64,000 nucleotides of DNA from Verrucomicrobiota bacterium (GTDB taxonomy: Bacteria > Verrucomicrobiota > Verrucomicrobiia > Chthoniobacterales > SZAS-18): assembly GCA_025353105.1 (NCBI GenBank), contig JANXRG010000081.1, positions 1 through 64,000 on the forward strand, in the 5' to 3' direction. This document shows, in pieces, positions 34,379 through 42,941 of the stretch; within the stretch, counting starts at the first letter, position 1, and each line of letters starts with the position of its first letter. The notes beneath the pieces were generated by a model, which did no database searches, had not been told where the DNA came from, and was given only the letters and a program-made list of their open reading frames with translations. Position numbers and translations under genes: made by a program.

Positions 34379-37300
34379 ATGCCGGCTCTCCGATACGGCA
34401 ATTACGAAGTACTCGAAGGGCCTGACGGCAAGCCATGGACGCTTGGGACAGGCGGCTTCGGCTGTACTTATAAGGCCCGGCATCGGTATTTGGATAAGCC
34501 GGTGGCTTTGAAGGTGATTAGCGAGGCCCTTCTCGACGACGGGGACGCGACCGCTCGCTTCCTGCGGGAAGCGCAGGTGGTGCATAAGCTGGTGCACCCG
34601 AATATTGCCCACGTCGATGACTTCGGCGAACTGGACGGGACGCTCTACTATGCGATGGAATTTTGCGAGGGGGGCGATCTCGTCCAATGGCGCAAGAGCG
34701 CCGGCGCTTCGGTGCCGCTAGAGGACGTCGCGGCGTGCGCGAGGCAGACCGCGGCCGCCCTCCGCTGCGCTCATGACGCCGGCTGGGTGCACCGGGACGT
34801 GAAACCCGGGAACATCATGCTGGCGACTCGGGAGCCGCCCGTGATGTTCAAACTCGTCGATTTCGGCCTGGTGAAATCATCCGTGCCGCGCGACCCGAAA
34901 GCGGGTGGTGCGGTGACGATGGACGGCCGGCATTTTTTCACGGTCGCGTACGCCAGCCCGGAGCAACTGCGCGAGGAAACGCTCGACGGTCGGACGGACA
35001 TTTTTTCGCTGGGCATGACGCTGTGGTTTCTGCTCCTGGGCATCGACCCGGAAGATGGCGCGCTGGGGCGCGTGATTGCGCGGCGCCTGGGGCCGGAATC
35101 CTATGTTGATCAACTGCCAACGCACATTGGAGAGAGTTTCCGATCCCTCCTGGCCTGGATGCTCGAGAAGGAGCGCGACCAGCGCTGCGCGAGCGCCGCG
35201 GATCTGCTGGCGGCGCTCGATCATCTTAAATTGCCGGATCCGACGGAGTATCAAAGCGCCGTCCAGGGCTGGAGCCCTTCCGCCGCGCCGCCGACTGAAA
35301 GCATCTATACAAATTTTGAATTGCACGAAGCGGGCGCGACGACCACGGAATTGGGACCGCTGTTTGAAGGGGTGGATCGCCGGACGAACCAGCCGGTTGC
35401 GGTGACATTTCTGAATGAGGAATTTGTCGCCAATCAGGTTCGGATGGCGGAGGTGAGGAATACCACCAGCCTGCTTAGGTCCAACGTCCACCCGTCGCTC
35501 CTCGGGGTGCTGGCCTTTGAGCATTATTCGGAGGGTTGGGCGATTGTGCGCGAACGAGCCAACGGGGTGAAGCTGAGGCAAGTGCTGAAATCCAACGGAG
35601 TGGTTTCTTTCCGGGACGCGCTGCGGGTCCTGAGTCCGCTGGCGGAAACCTTGGATTTTGTGGATCGGCTCAAGGCGCCGGGTCTTGCGCTTTCCGCCGA
35701 TGACATCGTCGTGGAGCCCGCGCGAAGTCCCGTGACGGAGGTCGAGCTGGCCGCTCTGGCCCGAACGCCGGTTCGGTCGTGGCCTCCGATCAACTTGCGG
35801 GTGCAACCGTTGTTGTACGCCAAGTCGGAACCGGCTTCTCCCCGCGGCACTACGCAGTTGCCGCAGGCGGGTTCTGACTCCCGGGTGGAATTCTCCAGCC
35901 TACTCTACCGGCTCGTCTCGGGTCGCCCGGCCCCGGCCGCCGCCCGCCAGGCAAGTACGGCGTACTTGCCGATTGCCGGCCTTTCCGAGAACGGCAACCG
36001 GAGACTTGCGGCGGGACTCGCGAATCAAACCGACACGAATTCGTGCCTGGAACTCCTCCGGTCAATTTGCGCGACGGAGGGGGTGGACGAAGACGAAGCC
36101 GGCGCGCCGACGGCCCCAGCACCGGCATTGCCGTCGGTTCGGTCGGAGCGTCCCCCGACCGACGATGTCGAGGCCACGTTAAATCTGGATCGGGAAGCGA
36201 TCGCACCACGGACCGGCGCCGGTCGAGCTGCCGAAACGGTTCCCGCCGCGTCGCCGAAACGGTCAGAAGGCATTGTCCCAACCCTCTCTCGAAACGTGCC
36301 ACCGGAACCGGTGAAGGCGCGAACCGGACCAGCTCCGCTTCTGGTCCCGACAACGACGACCGCCCCACGAGTGGCGCCGCAGGCTTCGCCGAAGGTGGAA
36401 CCGCCCGCCCAAACGCCGAGTCCGCCCCCACCCGCGGCGAAGATCCCAAATCCGCCGGCCGGCGCCGCCCCGCCCCTCTCGCCAACTTCAGCGCCACAGG
36501 CCGCCGTAGTTCTTGGCCGGGAAACCATGACCCAAGAGGCGAATCCCCGACGGAACCAGCTGCTGCTTGCGGCGGCCGGGGTCGTCCTGCTTGCGGCTGG
36601 CGCGGGGATTTGGCACTGGACGAAAGGCAACGCAGCCGCCAAGAGCGACGCCCCATCGGAGCTGGCGCCCGCGGCGCCCCCGCCGATTGTAAGCCTCGCG
36701 CCGGCGCCGGCGCCGACCGCGCGCCCCCTGGCAATTCCAACTCCGCTTTCGATCCCGACCCCGCCTCCGGTTGCCGTCAATCTCTCCCTTCCCTACGCTA
36801 GGATTCCCAGTAACGCGACATTCGTTTTGGGCGATACGCCAGTCTTGCCAAGCAAAGCAAATGGCGCTCACCGACTCGAGATCCAACCCGCGGATTTCAA
36901 CAAAACACTTACGATTAGCGCCCCCGGCTACGGACCTTACATCGTAGATAAGTTGGCGACGCTGCGAGAGTCCGAAATCAAATCAATGACGCGTGAAACC
37001 GGAACGCTGCTCATCTCGTCGGCCGATGGACGAATATCCGATTATTCTCGACTTAAGATTGTGTGGAAGTCCGCGTTCCCCGCTGGCACCGAACGGCAAC
37101 CGTCTGAAGTCAACGAGCAGATTGAGGAGATCGCCCGTCTCGAAGGTACGTCCATCAAGGAAATTAAGTTGCCCACCGGCGAATATGAGTTGGTTGCAAT
37201 GGGGGGCGAAGGCGATGGAAAATCGATCAAACCGCGCATTCTGTCTCCCGGCACGGGACCAACGCAGATCCGCACGGGTCCATTAAAAATCTCAATTCCG

Positions 37301-37678
37301 CCGTCGTTCTCCGGGATATATGATCTTCGTCAGGAACTGCCGGGCGCAAAAGGATCCTATCGATTATTTGAGCTGAGTATCCCCAAGATCTCCACCGGCG
37401 GAACAATGCGTCAAACGGACTACCTCGCAGACGGGAGCAAGGTGCGGACGATCAGCTTCACGATTTTCAGCATGGAAATGGGTGCGGACGGCAAGCTGCA
37501 GGCGAAGGTAGAATCGACGAAGGCAGAGCCGGCGATTCGAAAGAAACTTGAATTTAGGGCCCAGTTTTCCATTGAAGAAGGCAAGCTGCGTTGCGAAAGC
37601 GTTCCGGGAGAGCTCGAAAAGAATAGGTTTAGATTCGACCTAAGCCGATCGGCCTCGGGAGACACGGGCAAAAAGTAG
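34379..37678 (+). CDS. Receptor-type Ser/Thr kinase with second kinase-like domain
   Basis: 1099 residues. Kinase domain at about 9-285: LGTGGFGCTYKA, Lys45, HRDVKPGNIM (138-147), DFG at 161-163, then AYASPEQ. A second kinase-like domain spans about 311-566: a P-loop-like LGPLFEGVDRRTNQPVAVTF with no catalytic Lys, HPSLLGVLAFEHYSEGWAIV at the hinge, a catalytic-loop position reading GLALSADDIVVEP instead of HRD, and LLYRLVSG as the F-helix. A Pro-rich linker, one transmembrane helix (about 725-748) and a C-terminal extracytoplasmic domain follow, distantly like that of the kinase at 25405. The next kinase gene begins 11 bases after its stop, so the two are co-expressed. Confidence 0.9.
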   Translation: MPALRYGNYEVLEGPDGKPWTLGTGGFGCTYKARHRYLDKPVALKVISEALLDDGDATARFLREAQVVHKLVHPNIAHVDDFGELDGTLYYAMEFCEGGDLVQWRKSAGASVPLEDVAACARQTAAALRCAHDAGWVHRDVKPGNIMLATREPPVMFKLVDFGLVKSSVPRDPKAGGAVTMDGRHFFTVAYASPEQLREETLDGRTDIFSLGMTLWFLLLGIDPEDGALGRVIARRLGPESYVDQLPTHIGESFRSLLAWMLEKERDQRCASAADLLAALDHLKLPDPTEYQSAVQGWSPSAAPPTESIYTNFELHEAGATTTELGPLFEGVDRRTNQPVAVTFLNEEFVANQVRMAEVRNTTSLLRSNVHPSLLGVLAFEHYSEGWAIVRERANGVKLRQVLKSNGVVSFRDALRVLSPLAETLDFVDRLKAPGLALSADDIVVEPARSPVTEVELAALARTPVRSWPPINLRVQPLLYAKSEPASPRGTTQLPQAGSDSRVEFSSLLYRLVSGRPAPAAARQASTAYLPIAGLSENGNRRLAAGLANQTDTNSCLELLRSICATEGVDEDEAGAPTAPAPALPSVRSERPPTDDVEATLNLDREAIAPRTGAGRAAETVPAASPKRSEGIVPTLSRNVPPEPVKARTGPAPLLVPTTTTAPRVAPQASPKVEPPAQTPSPPPPAAKIPNPPAGAAPPLSPTSAPQAAVVLGRETMTQEANPRRNQLLLAAAGVVLLAAGAGIWHWTKGNAAAKSDAPSELAPAAPPPIVSLAPAPAPTARPLAIPTPLSIPTPPPVAVNLSLPYARIPSNATFVLGDTPVLPSKANGAHRLEIQPADFNKTLTISAPGYGPYIVDKLATLRESEIKSMTRETGTLLISSADGRISDYSRLKIVWKSAFPAGTERQPSEVNEQIEEIARLEGTSIKEIKLPTGEYELVAMGGEGDGKSIKPRILSPGTGPTQIRTGPLKISIPPSFSGIYDLRQELPGAKGSYRLFELSIPKISTGGTMRQTDYLADGSKVRTISFTIFSMEMGADGKLQAKVESTKAEPAIRKKLEFRAQFSIEEGKLRCESVPGELEKNRFRFDLSRSASGDTGKK

Positions 37679-37689
37679 GTCTCCGCCCC

Positions 37690-40600
37690 ATGGAAACGCC
37701 CCTTTTCTTTGACCACTACGAGGTGCAGCGGAATGCGGATGGCTCGCTGCACGAGTTGGGGCGTGGCGCGATGGGCGTGACGTACAAGGCCACGGACACA
37801 AAGCTGCGGATCGACGTCGTCCTGAAGTTGATTCACCCCGAACTCCTGCGCCAGGAACGCGTCCTGAAGCTCTTCGTGCGCGAGGCGCGCGCGGCCGCCA
37901 AGCTGCGGCACCCGAACATTGCGGCGGTGATCAGCCTGCATGACGAGGAGCCCTTTTATTACACGATGGAGTTCGTGAATGGCAGCACACTTAGTGCGTT
38001 GCTTAAGCAGCGCGGGGGCACTCTGCCCATTCCGGAGGCGCTGGAATATTGCGATCAAGTGGCGGCCGCTCTCGGCGTGATGGCCCGGGAGCACATCGTC
38101 CACCGGGACTTGAAACCCGCCAATCTCATGCTCGTGCCCGAGGATGAGCACCCTTTCGGACATCGCGTAAAAGTGATCGACTTCGGGCTGGCCAAGGGAT
38201 TCCGGATCGAAGGCGAGAATCTCGATTCCTATCTCGATAGCAGCCGATCGCTGAGCGTCTTTACCGGCACACCCTATTATGCCAGCCCGGAGCAATGCGC
38301 GACATCTGGAGACCTGGATACGCGGTCCGATTTGTATTCGCTCGGAATTGTTCTGTGGGAAATGCTCTGCGGTCAACGGCCGTTTGTCGGACAGCTCGGC
38401 CAGGTCCTGGCCATGCATCAGTTTAAGGAGCTTCCGTGGGAACAACTGGTTAACGTTCCACAACCGGTGCTCGATTTGCTTGGCGCGATGTTGGCAAAGG
38501 AGCGCGCCCAGCGGATTCAGACTCCGCGCGAGCTCTCGGACGCCATCACCCGATGCTCAACCCAATTGGGAATTAGCTTCGACCGCAATCGGAAAGCGGA
38601 AAGTTCCGACAGCGGAACGCGGTCAACCGTCGTGACGGTCGAGGAGCCCGCCACCCAGACGATTCGGCTGGGCACGACGTTGGCGGAGCGTTTCCGACTG
38701 GGCGAACAAATGGGGGAGGGCGATGGCGGGCAACTCTTCATGGCGGCGGATAACGCCGACGAGGGCGCGTTGGTCGGTTTGAAACTGCTGCACCGGACGC
38801 GGCTGGCCGACGTGGATCTGATGGGTCGACTGACGCGCGAGGTCGAAGCTCTGCGCATCCTGAAGAGCGCGGTGATGTTGCGTCCGGTCCTCGGACTGAC
38901 GTACTCCGGAAACACGGCTTTTTTTGTGCGCGAATGGGCCGACGGATTCTCGTTGCTGGATCTTTTGAAACACCGGGGACAACTTCTGCAGGAGGAAGTC
39001 TTCGTTCTCCTCGCCGGGCTCCCGGAAGCAATCGACCAAGCGAAAGCGAAGCGGCTTACCCTCGCCGAGCCGCTGTTGCGCAAGCTCTTCGTCACGCCGC
39101 CCCTCCAGCCTTCGAGCGACGAATGGTTGCGACTGCGGGATCAGCCGGTGATGGACTGGCCGGAATATTCGCTGCGTTGGAACGCGACAAGCTTCAGTCC
39201 GGCGATTGACGAGGACGATACGTTGATGACGCGGGCGAGGGAGTACACGGTCGACGCCGCCGCCGATCCCGTGATGGCCCTGGCCTTGCTCGTCCGTGAA
39301 TTGTTGGGTGGTCGCCCGCGCGCTCTGACACCCCTGCCGGCGCTTTCCGATGAAGCGAACCACGTGCTGAAGAAAGCGCTGGAAGCAAGGAATGGCGCGT
39401 CGCCTTACCCAACAGCCGCGGCTTTTTGGGATGCTCTCCGGTCACGCGACCGCTCGTCGCGCGCCGCCCCGCCCGCCCGCCCGGAGCCTCGTCCCGTCCG
39501 CGCGCCCGACAGCACCTTGGTTTCGCTTCCGAGCGCGCCGCAAGGGTCGGCGCAACCGCCGCGGGTTGAAACGCCCGCGCCATCCGTCATGCTCCCGGCG
39601 GGAGAATCAGAACATTCCGAAAGTCCGGGCCGGCGGCGCTTGATGATGATTGCGGCCGCCGCGGTTGTGGTGCTGGCTTCGGCTTTTGCGGTCAGCGCGC
39701 TTTTCCGAAATTCCCGACCGAATCCCGACGATTCAGGATCGACGGAAATCCCGAAGGCGGTGGCCGGCGATTCCCCCGCTCCGGAACCGGCCGCGCCTAG
39801 ACCACCCAAATCGGCGGACGTTGAATCGCGCGACGCGGTCCCGATTTCATCGTCTCCGGCGGTGGATTCGCCGGCGCCGAGTCGCGCGGCATTGCCGGCC
39901 GGCCAAGGCGAATCGACGCTCGCGCGCGCCATGCGCGACCAGGGCGAGTACGTCAACTCGCTCGGCATGCGCCTGCGCTTTGTGCCGCAGACGGGAGTCC
40001 TGTTCGGTGTCTGGGTCACGCGGCAGCGCGATTTCGCGGAGTTTGCGCGCGCGGTTGGCTTTGCGCCGAAAGGCGGCATGCTGACGCTCCCGAAAAGCGA
40101 TGAAACGACATTGGCCGTTGCCGAAGTGAAACCCGAGCTCGATGTGAAAGCGAGCTGGAGCAATCCGGGCTTCCCAACCGGATCTGACGATCCCGTGGTG
40201 GGGGTCAGCTGGGACGACGCCAAGGCCTTCTGCCGATGGCTGACGACGCGCGAGCGGGAGGCCGGCCGGATTCGCGAGCGCGACGCCTATCGGCTTCCCA
40301 CCGACGAGGAATGGACGCAAGTTGCCGGCGATCGAAAATATCCGTGGGGGGACGTATGGCCGCCGCCGCCGACGGCGGGAAACTATTTGGATAAAGCATT
40401 CGTCGAGGCGTTGCCGCAGTTTCGAGTGCAACCCGTTCCAATGAACGACGGGCAGGTCTTTCTTTCGCCGGTGGGCCGGTACAAACCGAACGCGTTCGCG
40501 CTTTACGACCTTGGCGGCAACGTTTGGGAGTGGTGCGAGGACGAATATCGAGCCCGCATGAACACCGCGGACGTGTTCAGCAGCTACCCTGATTACGCGC

Positions 40601-40770
40601 GGGATACCGACAGCGAGGGGCGGCGATTTCGGGTCCTGCGCGGTGGTTCCTGGATTACCAACGATTACATCACGCTGCGAACGGCGTTTCGGGGCCGCAA
40701 ACTGCCGGGCGTTCGCGCGTGCCACATCGGGTTTCGGGTCGTCCTCGCGCCCGAACCCACCCGTCGCTGA
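37690..40770 (+). CDS. Receptor-type Ser/Thr kinase ending in an FGE-like domain
   Basis: 1026 residues. Kinase domain at about 10-290: LGRGAMGVTYKA, Lys46, HRDLKPANLM (138-147), DFG at 164-166, GTPYYASPEQ. Residues about 326-583 form another kinase-like domain that keeps a glycine loop (MGEGDGGQLF) and a Lys (GLKLL, Lys365) but lacks HRD and DFG. A transmembrane helix lies at about 651-672. The extracytoplasmic end (about 755-1022) is a formylglycine-generating-enzyme/sulfatase-modifying domain: VGVSWDDAKAFCRWLT, RLPTDEEWT, LGGNVWEWCEDEY, RVLRGGSW. The two copper-binding cysteines of true FGE are both Thr here (W-I-T-N-D-Y-I-T), so it is probably a ligand-binding module. Chlamydial Pkn1 also combines kinase and FGE-like parts. 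Confidence 0.92.
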   Translation: METPLFFDHYEVQRNADGSLHELGRGAMGVTYKATDTKLRIDVVLKLIHPELLRQERVLKLFVREARAAAKLRHPNIAAVISLHDEEPFYYTMEFVNGSTLSALLKQRGGTLPIPEALEYCDQVAAALGVMAREHIVHRDLKPANLMLVPEDEHPFGHRVKVIDFGLAKGFRIEGENLDSYLDSSRSLSVFTGTPYYASPEQCATSGDLDTRSDLYSLGIVLWEMLCGQRPFVGQLGQVLAMHQFKELPWEQLVNVPQPVLDLLGAMLAKERAQRIQTPRELSDAITRCSTQLGISFDRNRKAESSDSGTRSTVVTVEEPATQTIRLGTTLAERFRLGEQMGEGDGGQLFMAADNADEGALVGLKLLHRTRLADVDLMGRLTREVEALRILKSAVMLRPVLGLTYSGNTAFFVREWADGFSLLDLLKHRGQLLQEEVFVLLAGLPEAIDQAKAKRLTLAEPLLRKLFVTPPLQPSSDEWLRLRDQPVMDWPEYSLRWNATSFSPAIDEDDTLMTRAREYTVDAAADPVMALALLVRELLGGRPRALTPLPALSDEANHVLKKALEARNGASPYPTAAAFWDALRSRDRSSRAAPPARPEPRPVRAPDSTLVSLPSAPQGSAQPPRVETPAPSVMLPAGESEHSESPGRRRLMMIAAAAVVVLASAFAVSALFRNSRPNPDDSGSTEIPKAVAGDSPAPEPAAPRPPKSADVESRDAVPISSSPAVDSPAPSRAALPAGQGESTLARAMRDQGEYVNSLGMRLRFVPQTGVLFGVWVTRQRDFAEFARAVGFAPKGGMLTLPKSDETTLAVAEVKPELDVKASWSNPGFPTGSDDPVVGVSWDDAKAFCRWLTTREREAGRIRERDAYRLPTDEEWTQVAGDRKYPWGDVWPPPPTAGNYLDKAFVEALPQFRVQPVPMNDGQVFLSPVGRYKPNAFALYDLGGNVWEWCEDEYRARMNTADVFSSYPDYARDTDSEGRRFRVLRGGSWITNDYITLRTAFRGRKLPGVRACHIGFRVVLAPEPTRR

Positions 40771-40788
40771 AAAACGAACGCCGGAGGT

Positions 40789-41880
40789 TCATCGATCGAC
40801 CCCGCGGGCGCCCGCGAGTGCTTGCGGGGGCTGGATCGATCCGTCCGCCACGATTTGGGCCGATGGGGCGCACACGACGCGGAAGCCTCCCTGCGAACTC
40901 CGGTCCCCCGGCAAGGCGGCGGACCGGTAATAAGATCGTGTGCAGCCGCGCCCGACCGTGAACCACGATCCTCCGCGCACGGTGCGGTATTTTTCTCCGT
41001 CGCCATCATTATTGATAATGGACAGGAGCGTCTCGCGATAAAACTTCTTGTTGTCCTTGTCGAATTTTCCAGCGTCGATTTCCTTGGTGAACTCGGAATT
41101 CATTTCCTTGCGATACCAATCCAAACACCATTCGGTCGCGTTGCCGCCCAGATCACAAATGCCATATTGATTCGGCTTGAAGGATGCCACCGGGGCGGTC
41201 CGCGCGTAGCCGTCCCAATACCCACGAATGGTTCCGAAGTTGTCGGGAAAGTTGCCGTCCCTGGCCTCGTCGCCGGTGTAGTTTCCGGCTCCCGACGGGA
41301 TGTAATTGTCATTTTCCCACGGGTAGAGCGCACTTCCGACCGCCGCGGACCACTCCGCGTCCGTGGGCAGGCGATATTCCCAACCCGATGGCAACCTCTC
41401 ACCCGCGCGTTCGCGGTTGGTCAGCCAGCGGCAAAAGGCGGAGGCGTCGAGCCAGCTTACGCCGACGACACAATTTTCCTCAGACTGCGCGAATCCCGGC
41501 TTTGCCCACGTGCCGCCCGCCTGCTTCCACCCCTGCCGTGTGAGGGTAAACATGGGCCGTCCGAACTCCTCGCTGCCGTAATCATACGGTCGCCCGATTG
41601 CGGGGTCGACCCAACGTCGATCTCCTACAAATGCTCGAAAATCGCGCACGCGTGTTTCCCAACGGCAGAAAAATACTCGCAGGGCTGGGACTGGAACGAA
41701 TTCCTGGCCCAACCCATTGGCGAAAGGACGAAGAGGCCGCCGTTCGGCGGCGACGGGAGATGTCTTACCTGCCTCTAGTTTGGAAAACTCCGGGTCATCG
41801 TTTCCGCTTGCGAATGCTGGATAATAAACACAAACAACAACTAACACCGCGAGGCAGTTTCGAGTTAATAAGTGCGTCAT
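40789..41880 (-). CDS. Secreted FGE/sulfatase-modifying-factor-like protein
   Basis: About 363 residues from the ATG at 41880; the signal peptide is LLTRNCLAVLVVVCVYYPAF with cleavage near FASG. Typical FGE blocks follow: VVGVSWLDASAFCRWLTNRE, YRLPTDAEWSAAVG, GICDLGGNATEWCLDWYRKE, YRTVRGGSW and GGFRVVC. In the active-site segment after RGGSW the first cysteine is Thr and the second (position +7, GCTRSYY) is kept, so copper-dependent formylglycine formation is unlikely. It may bind the same ligand type as the FGE-like end of the convergent kinase, whose stop is only 18 bases away. Upstream (41881-42332) I see no gene or clear promoter. Confidence 0.9.
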   Translation of the reverse strand: MTHLLTRNCLAVLVVVCVYYPAFASGNDDPEFSKLEAGKTSPVAAERRPLRPFANGLGQEFVPVPALRVFFCRWETRVRDFRAFVGDRRWVDPAIGRPYDYGSEEFGRPMFTLTRQGWKQAGGTWAKPGFAQSEENCVVGVSWLDASAFCRWLTNRERAGERLPSGWEYRLPTDAEWSAAVGSALYPWENDNYIPSGAGNYTGDEARDGNFPDNFGTIRGYWDGYARTAPVASFKPNQYGICDLGGNATEWCLDWYRKEMNSEFTKEIDAGKFDKDNKKFYRETLLSIINNDGDGEKYRTVRGGSWFTVGRGCTRSYYRSAALPGDRSSQGGFRVVCAPSAQIVADGSIQPPQALAGARGVDR

Positions 41881-42332
41881 GCGGGAATTCCCATGTCGTA
41901 TGGAAGGCTGGACCACGCCATTTTCTGCTCGTTGTTCGTCCAAGCTTGGTTCTCGTAATCCCGTATGTTGGCCGGGAGGTCCCGCGGGCGGCAAGGACAA
42001 ATCTGAGGCGCGGTACTGGACAACCCGGACGTTGGAATTCCGAAGGCAAATCGCATATTGCAGCTTCGCCCGACGAGTTGTCGTTTGGATTTGGAGAATA
42101 AGGGCGATTCAAATGGGTCAGCGTTTGTATACCTGATTTCGGAAGTCCGCCGCGCCTTGGCACGCCGTTTGGCATTCGAACGAAATTACGCAAAAAAGAG
42201 CGGCCCAAACTTCATCGCTTTTGTCAACCGTCCCTGGATGGTCACCAGATGATTGCGACTCTGTAATTCACCTCCTTCTTCGGGGCGACCAGACGCACAT
42301 TGCGAGCGTCCAACGCCAGCTGGGTGACGAGC
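41881..42332. other. Intergenic region between FGE-like gene and attR
   Basis: No supported gene in about 450 bases. Short open frames exist on both strands but lack a ribosome site, domain or codon bias. No integrase fragment could be read here in any frame. Confidence 0.4.
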
Positions 42333-42376
42333 TTCTAAACCGTAGAGTGCTGGTTCGATTCCAGCCGGGGACGCCG
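42333..42376 (+). repeat. Right attachment repeat (attR), displaced tRNA-Arg 3' end
   Basis: 44 bases running from the anticodon loop to the last acceptor bases (CCGGGGACGCC) of tRNA-Arg(TCT), without the 5' half. It is in the same orientation as the intact gene. The T-stem reads GCTGG/CCAGC, whereas the intact gene reads GTTGG/CCAAC; both pair fully. This fits a former functional tRNA end pushed aside by insertion. Confidence 0.85.
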
Positions 42377-42439
42377 GCTTAATCACTCTGAGAAGCTGAT
42401 AGACACAGGAATTGCGGCGCATTCGTGGCAGAAAAATCA

Positions 42440-42553
42440 CCCGCACGTTCCCGCACAAAATAAGTCAATCTACGCTCAAAATCCGGTAACAAACGGAACG
42501 GGGGAGTTGCATTTCTGGAGCCAGTTATCCACTCAGGACAAACGCAGGACAAA
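42440..42553 (+). repeat. Short direct repeats just outside attR
   Basis: CCCGCAC occurs at 42440-42446 and 42450-42456, and CAGGACAAA at 42534-42542 and 42545-42553, the latter pair 11 bases (one helical turn) apart. The region is AT-richer than its surroundings. Spacing and position would suit recombinase arm or excisionase sites, but no protein evidence supports this. Confidence 0.3.
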
Positions 42554-42570
42554 AAATTCGGAGTGTTCGA

Positions 42571-42864
42571 CTACGGAGTGGTTGCCTTCGACCTATTCTC
42601 ATTTTCCTCGATTTCGGTGAGAAATTCCTGAGCCCAGATGCGATCGGAGGCATTCTTAGACCGAAGCCAGCGCCCCAAAATTCGTATTGTCGCCACTCGA
42701 TCGAGACTCAGGACCAAACATTCAATGTGGAAGAACCGCCCGTCGTCGCGATCCGCTCGGAAGGATGGAATGATTTCGTTAATGATCTCCGTCGTCGTCC
42801 TAGCGAACTTCTTCCCGTGTTCGCAAAGGGAATTAAAATCACCGGTCCTGGAGATTCCAACCAA
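42571..42864 (-). CDS. Possible small protein, unknown function
   Basis: A 97-codon frame with a TTG start; the open frame runs farther upstream without a good start. The translation has a plausible soluble composition, with helices EIINEIIPSFRADRDDGRFF and 'LGRWLRSKNASDRIWAQEFLTEIEEN'. No family recognised. It could be a genuine orphan gene or the remnant of a longer one. It lies just outside the right end of the island. Confidence 0.3.
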   Translation of the reverse strand: MVGISRTGDFNSLCEHGKKFARTTTEIINEIIPSFRADRDDGRFFHIECLVLSLDRVATIRILGRWLRSKNASDRIWAQEFLTEIEENENRSKATTP

Positions 42865-42941
42865 AAGCGCTTGAGGTCCGCCTTGGAACGCGAGCCCGCG
42901 AGCGCGGCTTGCGATAAGGTGAGCGAAACGAAAAAAGGAGT

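Larger units (their letters stand above)
21499..42376. mobile_element. Putative genomic island inserted at tRNA-Arg(TCT)
   Basis: About 20.8 kb lies between the 3' half of an intact tRNA-Arg and a second, displaced copy of that 3' half in the same orientation. This is the usual footprint of tyrosine-recombinase insertion. The cargo is a set of kinases, an FHA-ABC transporter, envelope proteins and FGE-like proteins. I find no integrase, excisionase or conjugation gene; an IS630 remnant occupies the tRNA-side end. The element is therefore likely old and immobile. Whether all cargo arrived together is not proved. Confidence 0.65.

Noticed and set aside
40600-40960. Possible diversity-generating retroelement variable region in the FGE-like (C-type-lectin-related) ends
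   Set aside because: No reverse transcriptase, template repeat or adenine-biased variable codons are visible in the window.
42186-42458. Open frame across the displaced tRNA fragment on the minus strand
   Set aside because: It is the antisense reading of a tRNA piece (PAGIEPALYGLEAR type), a well-known false gene.
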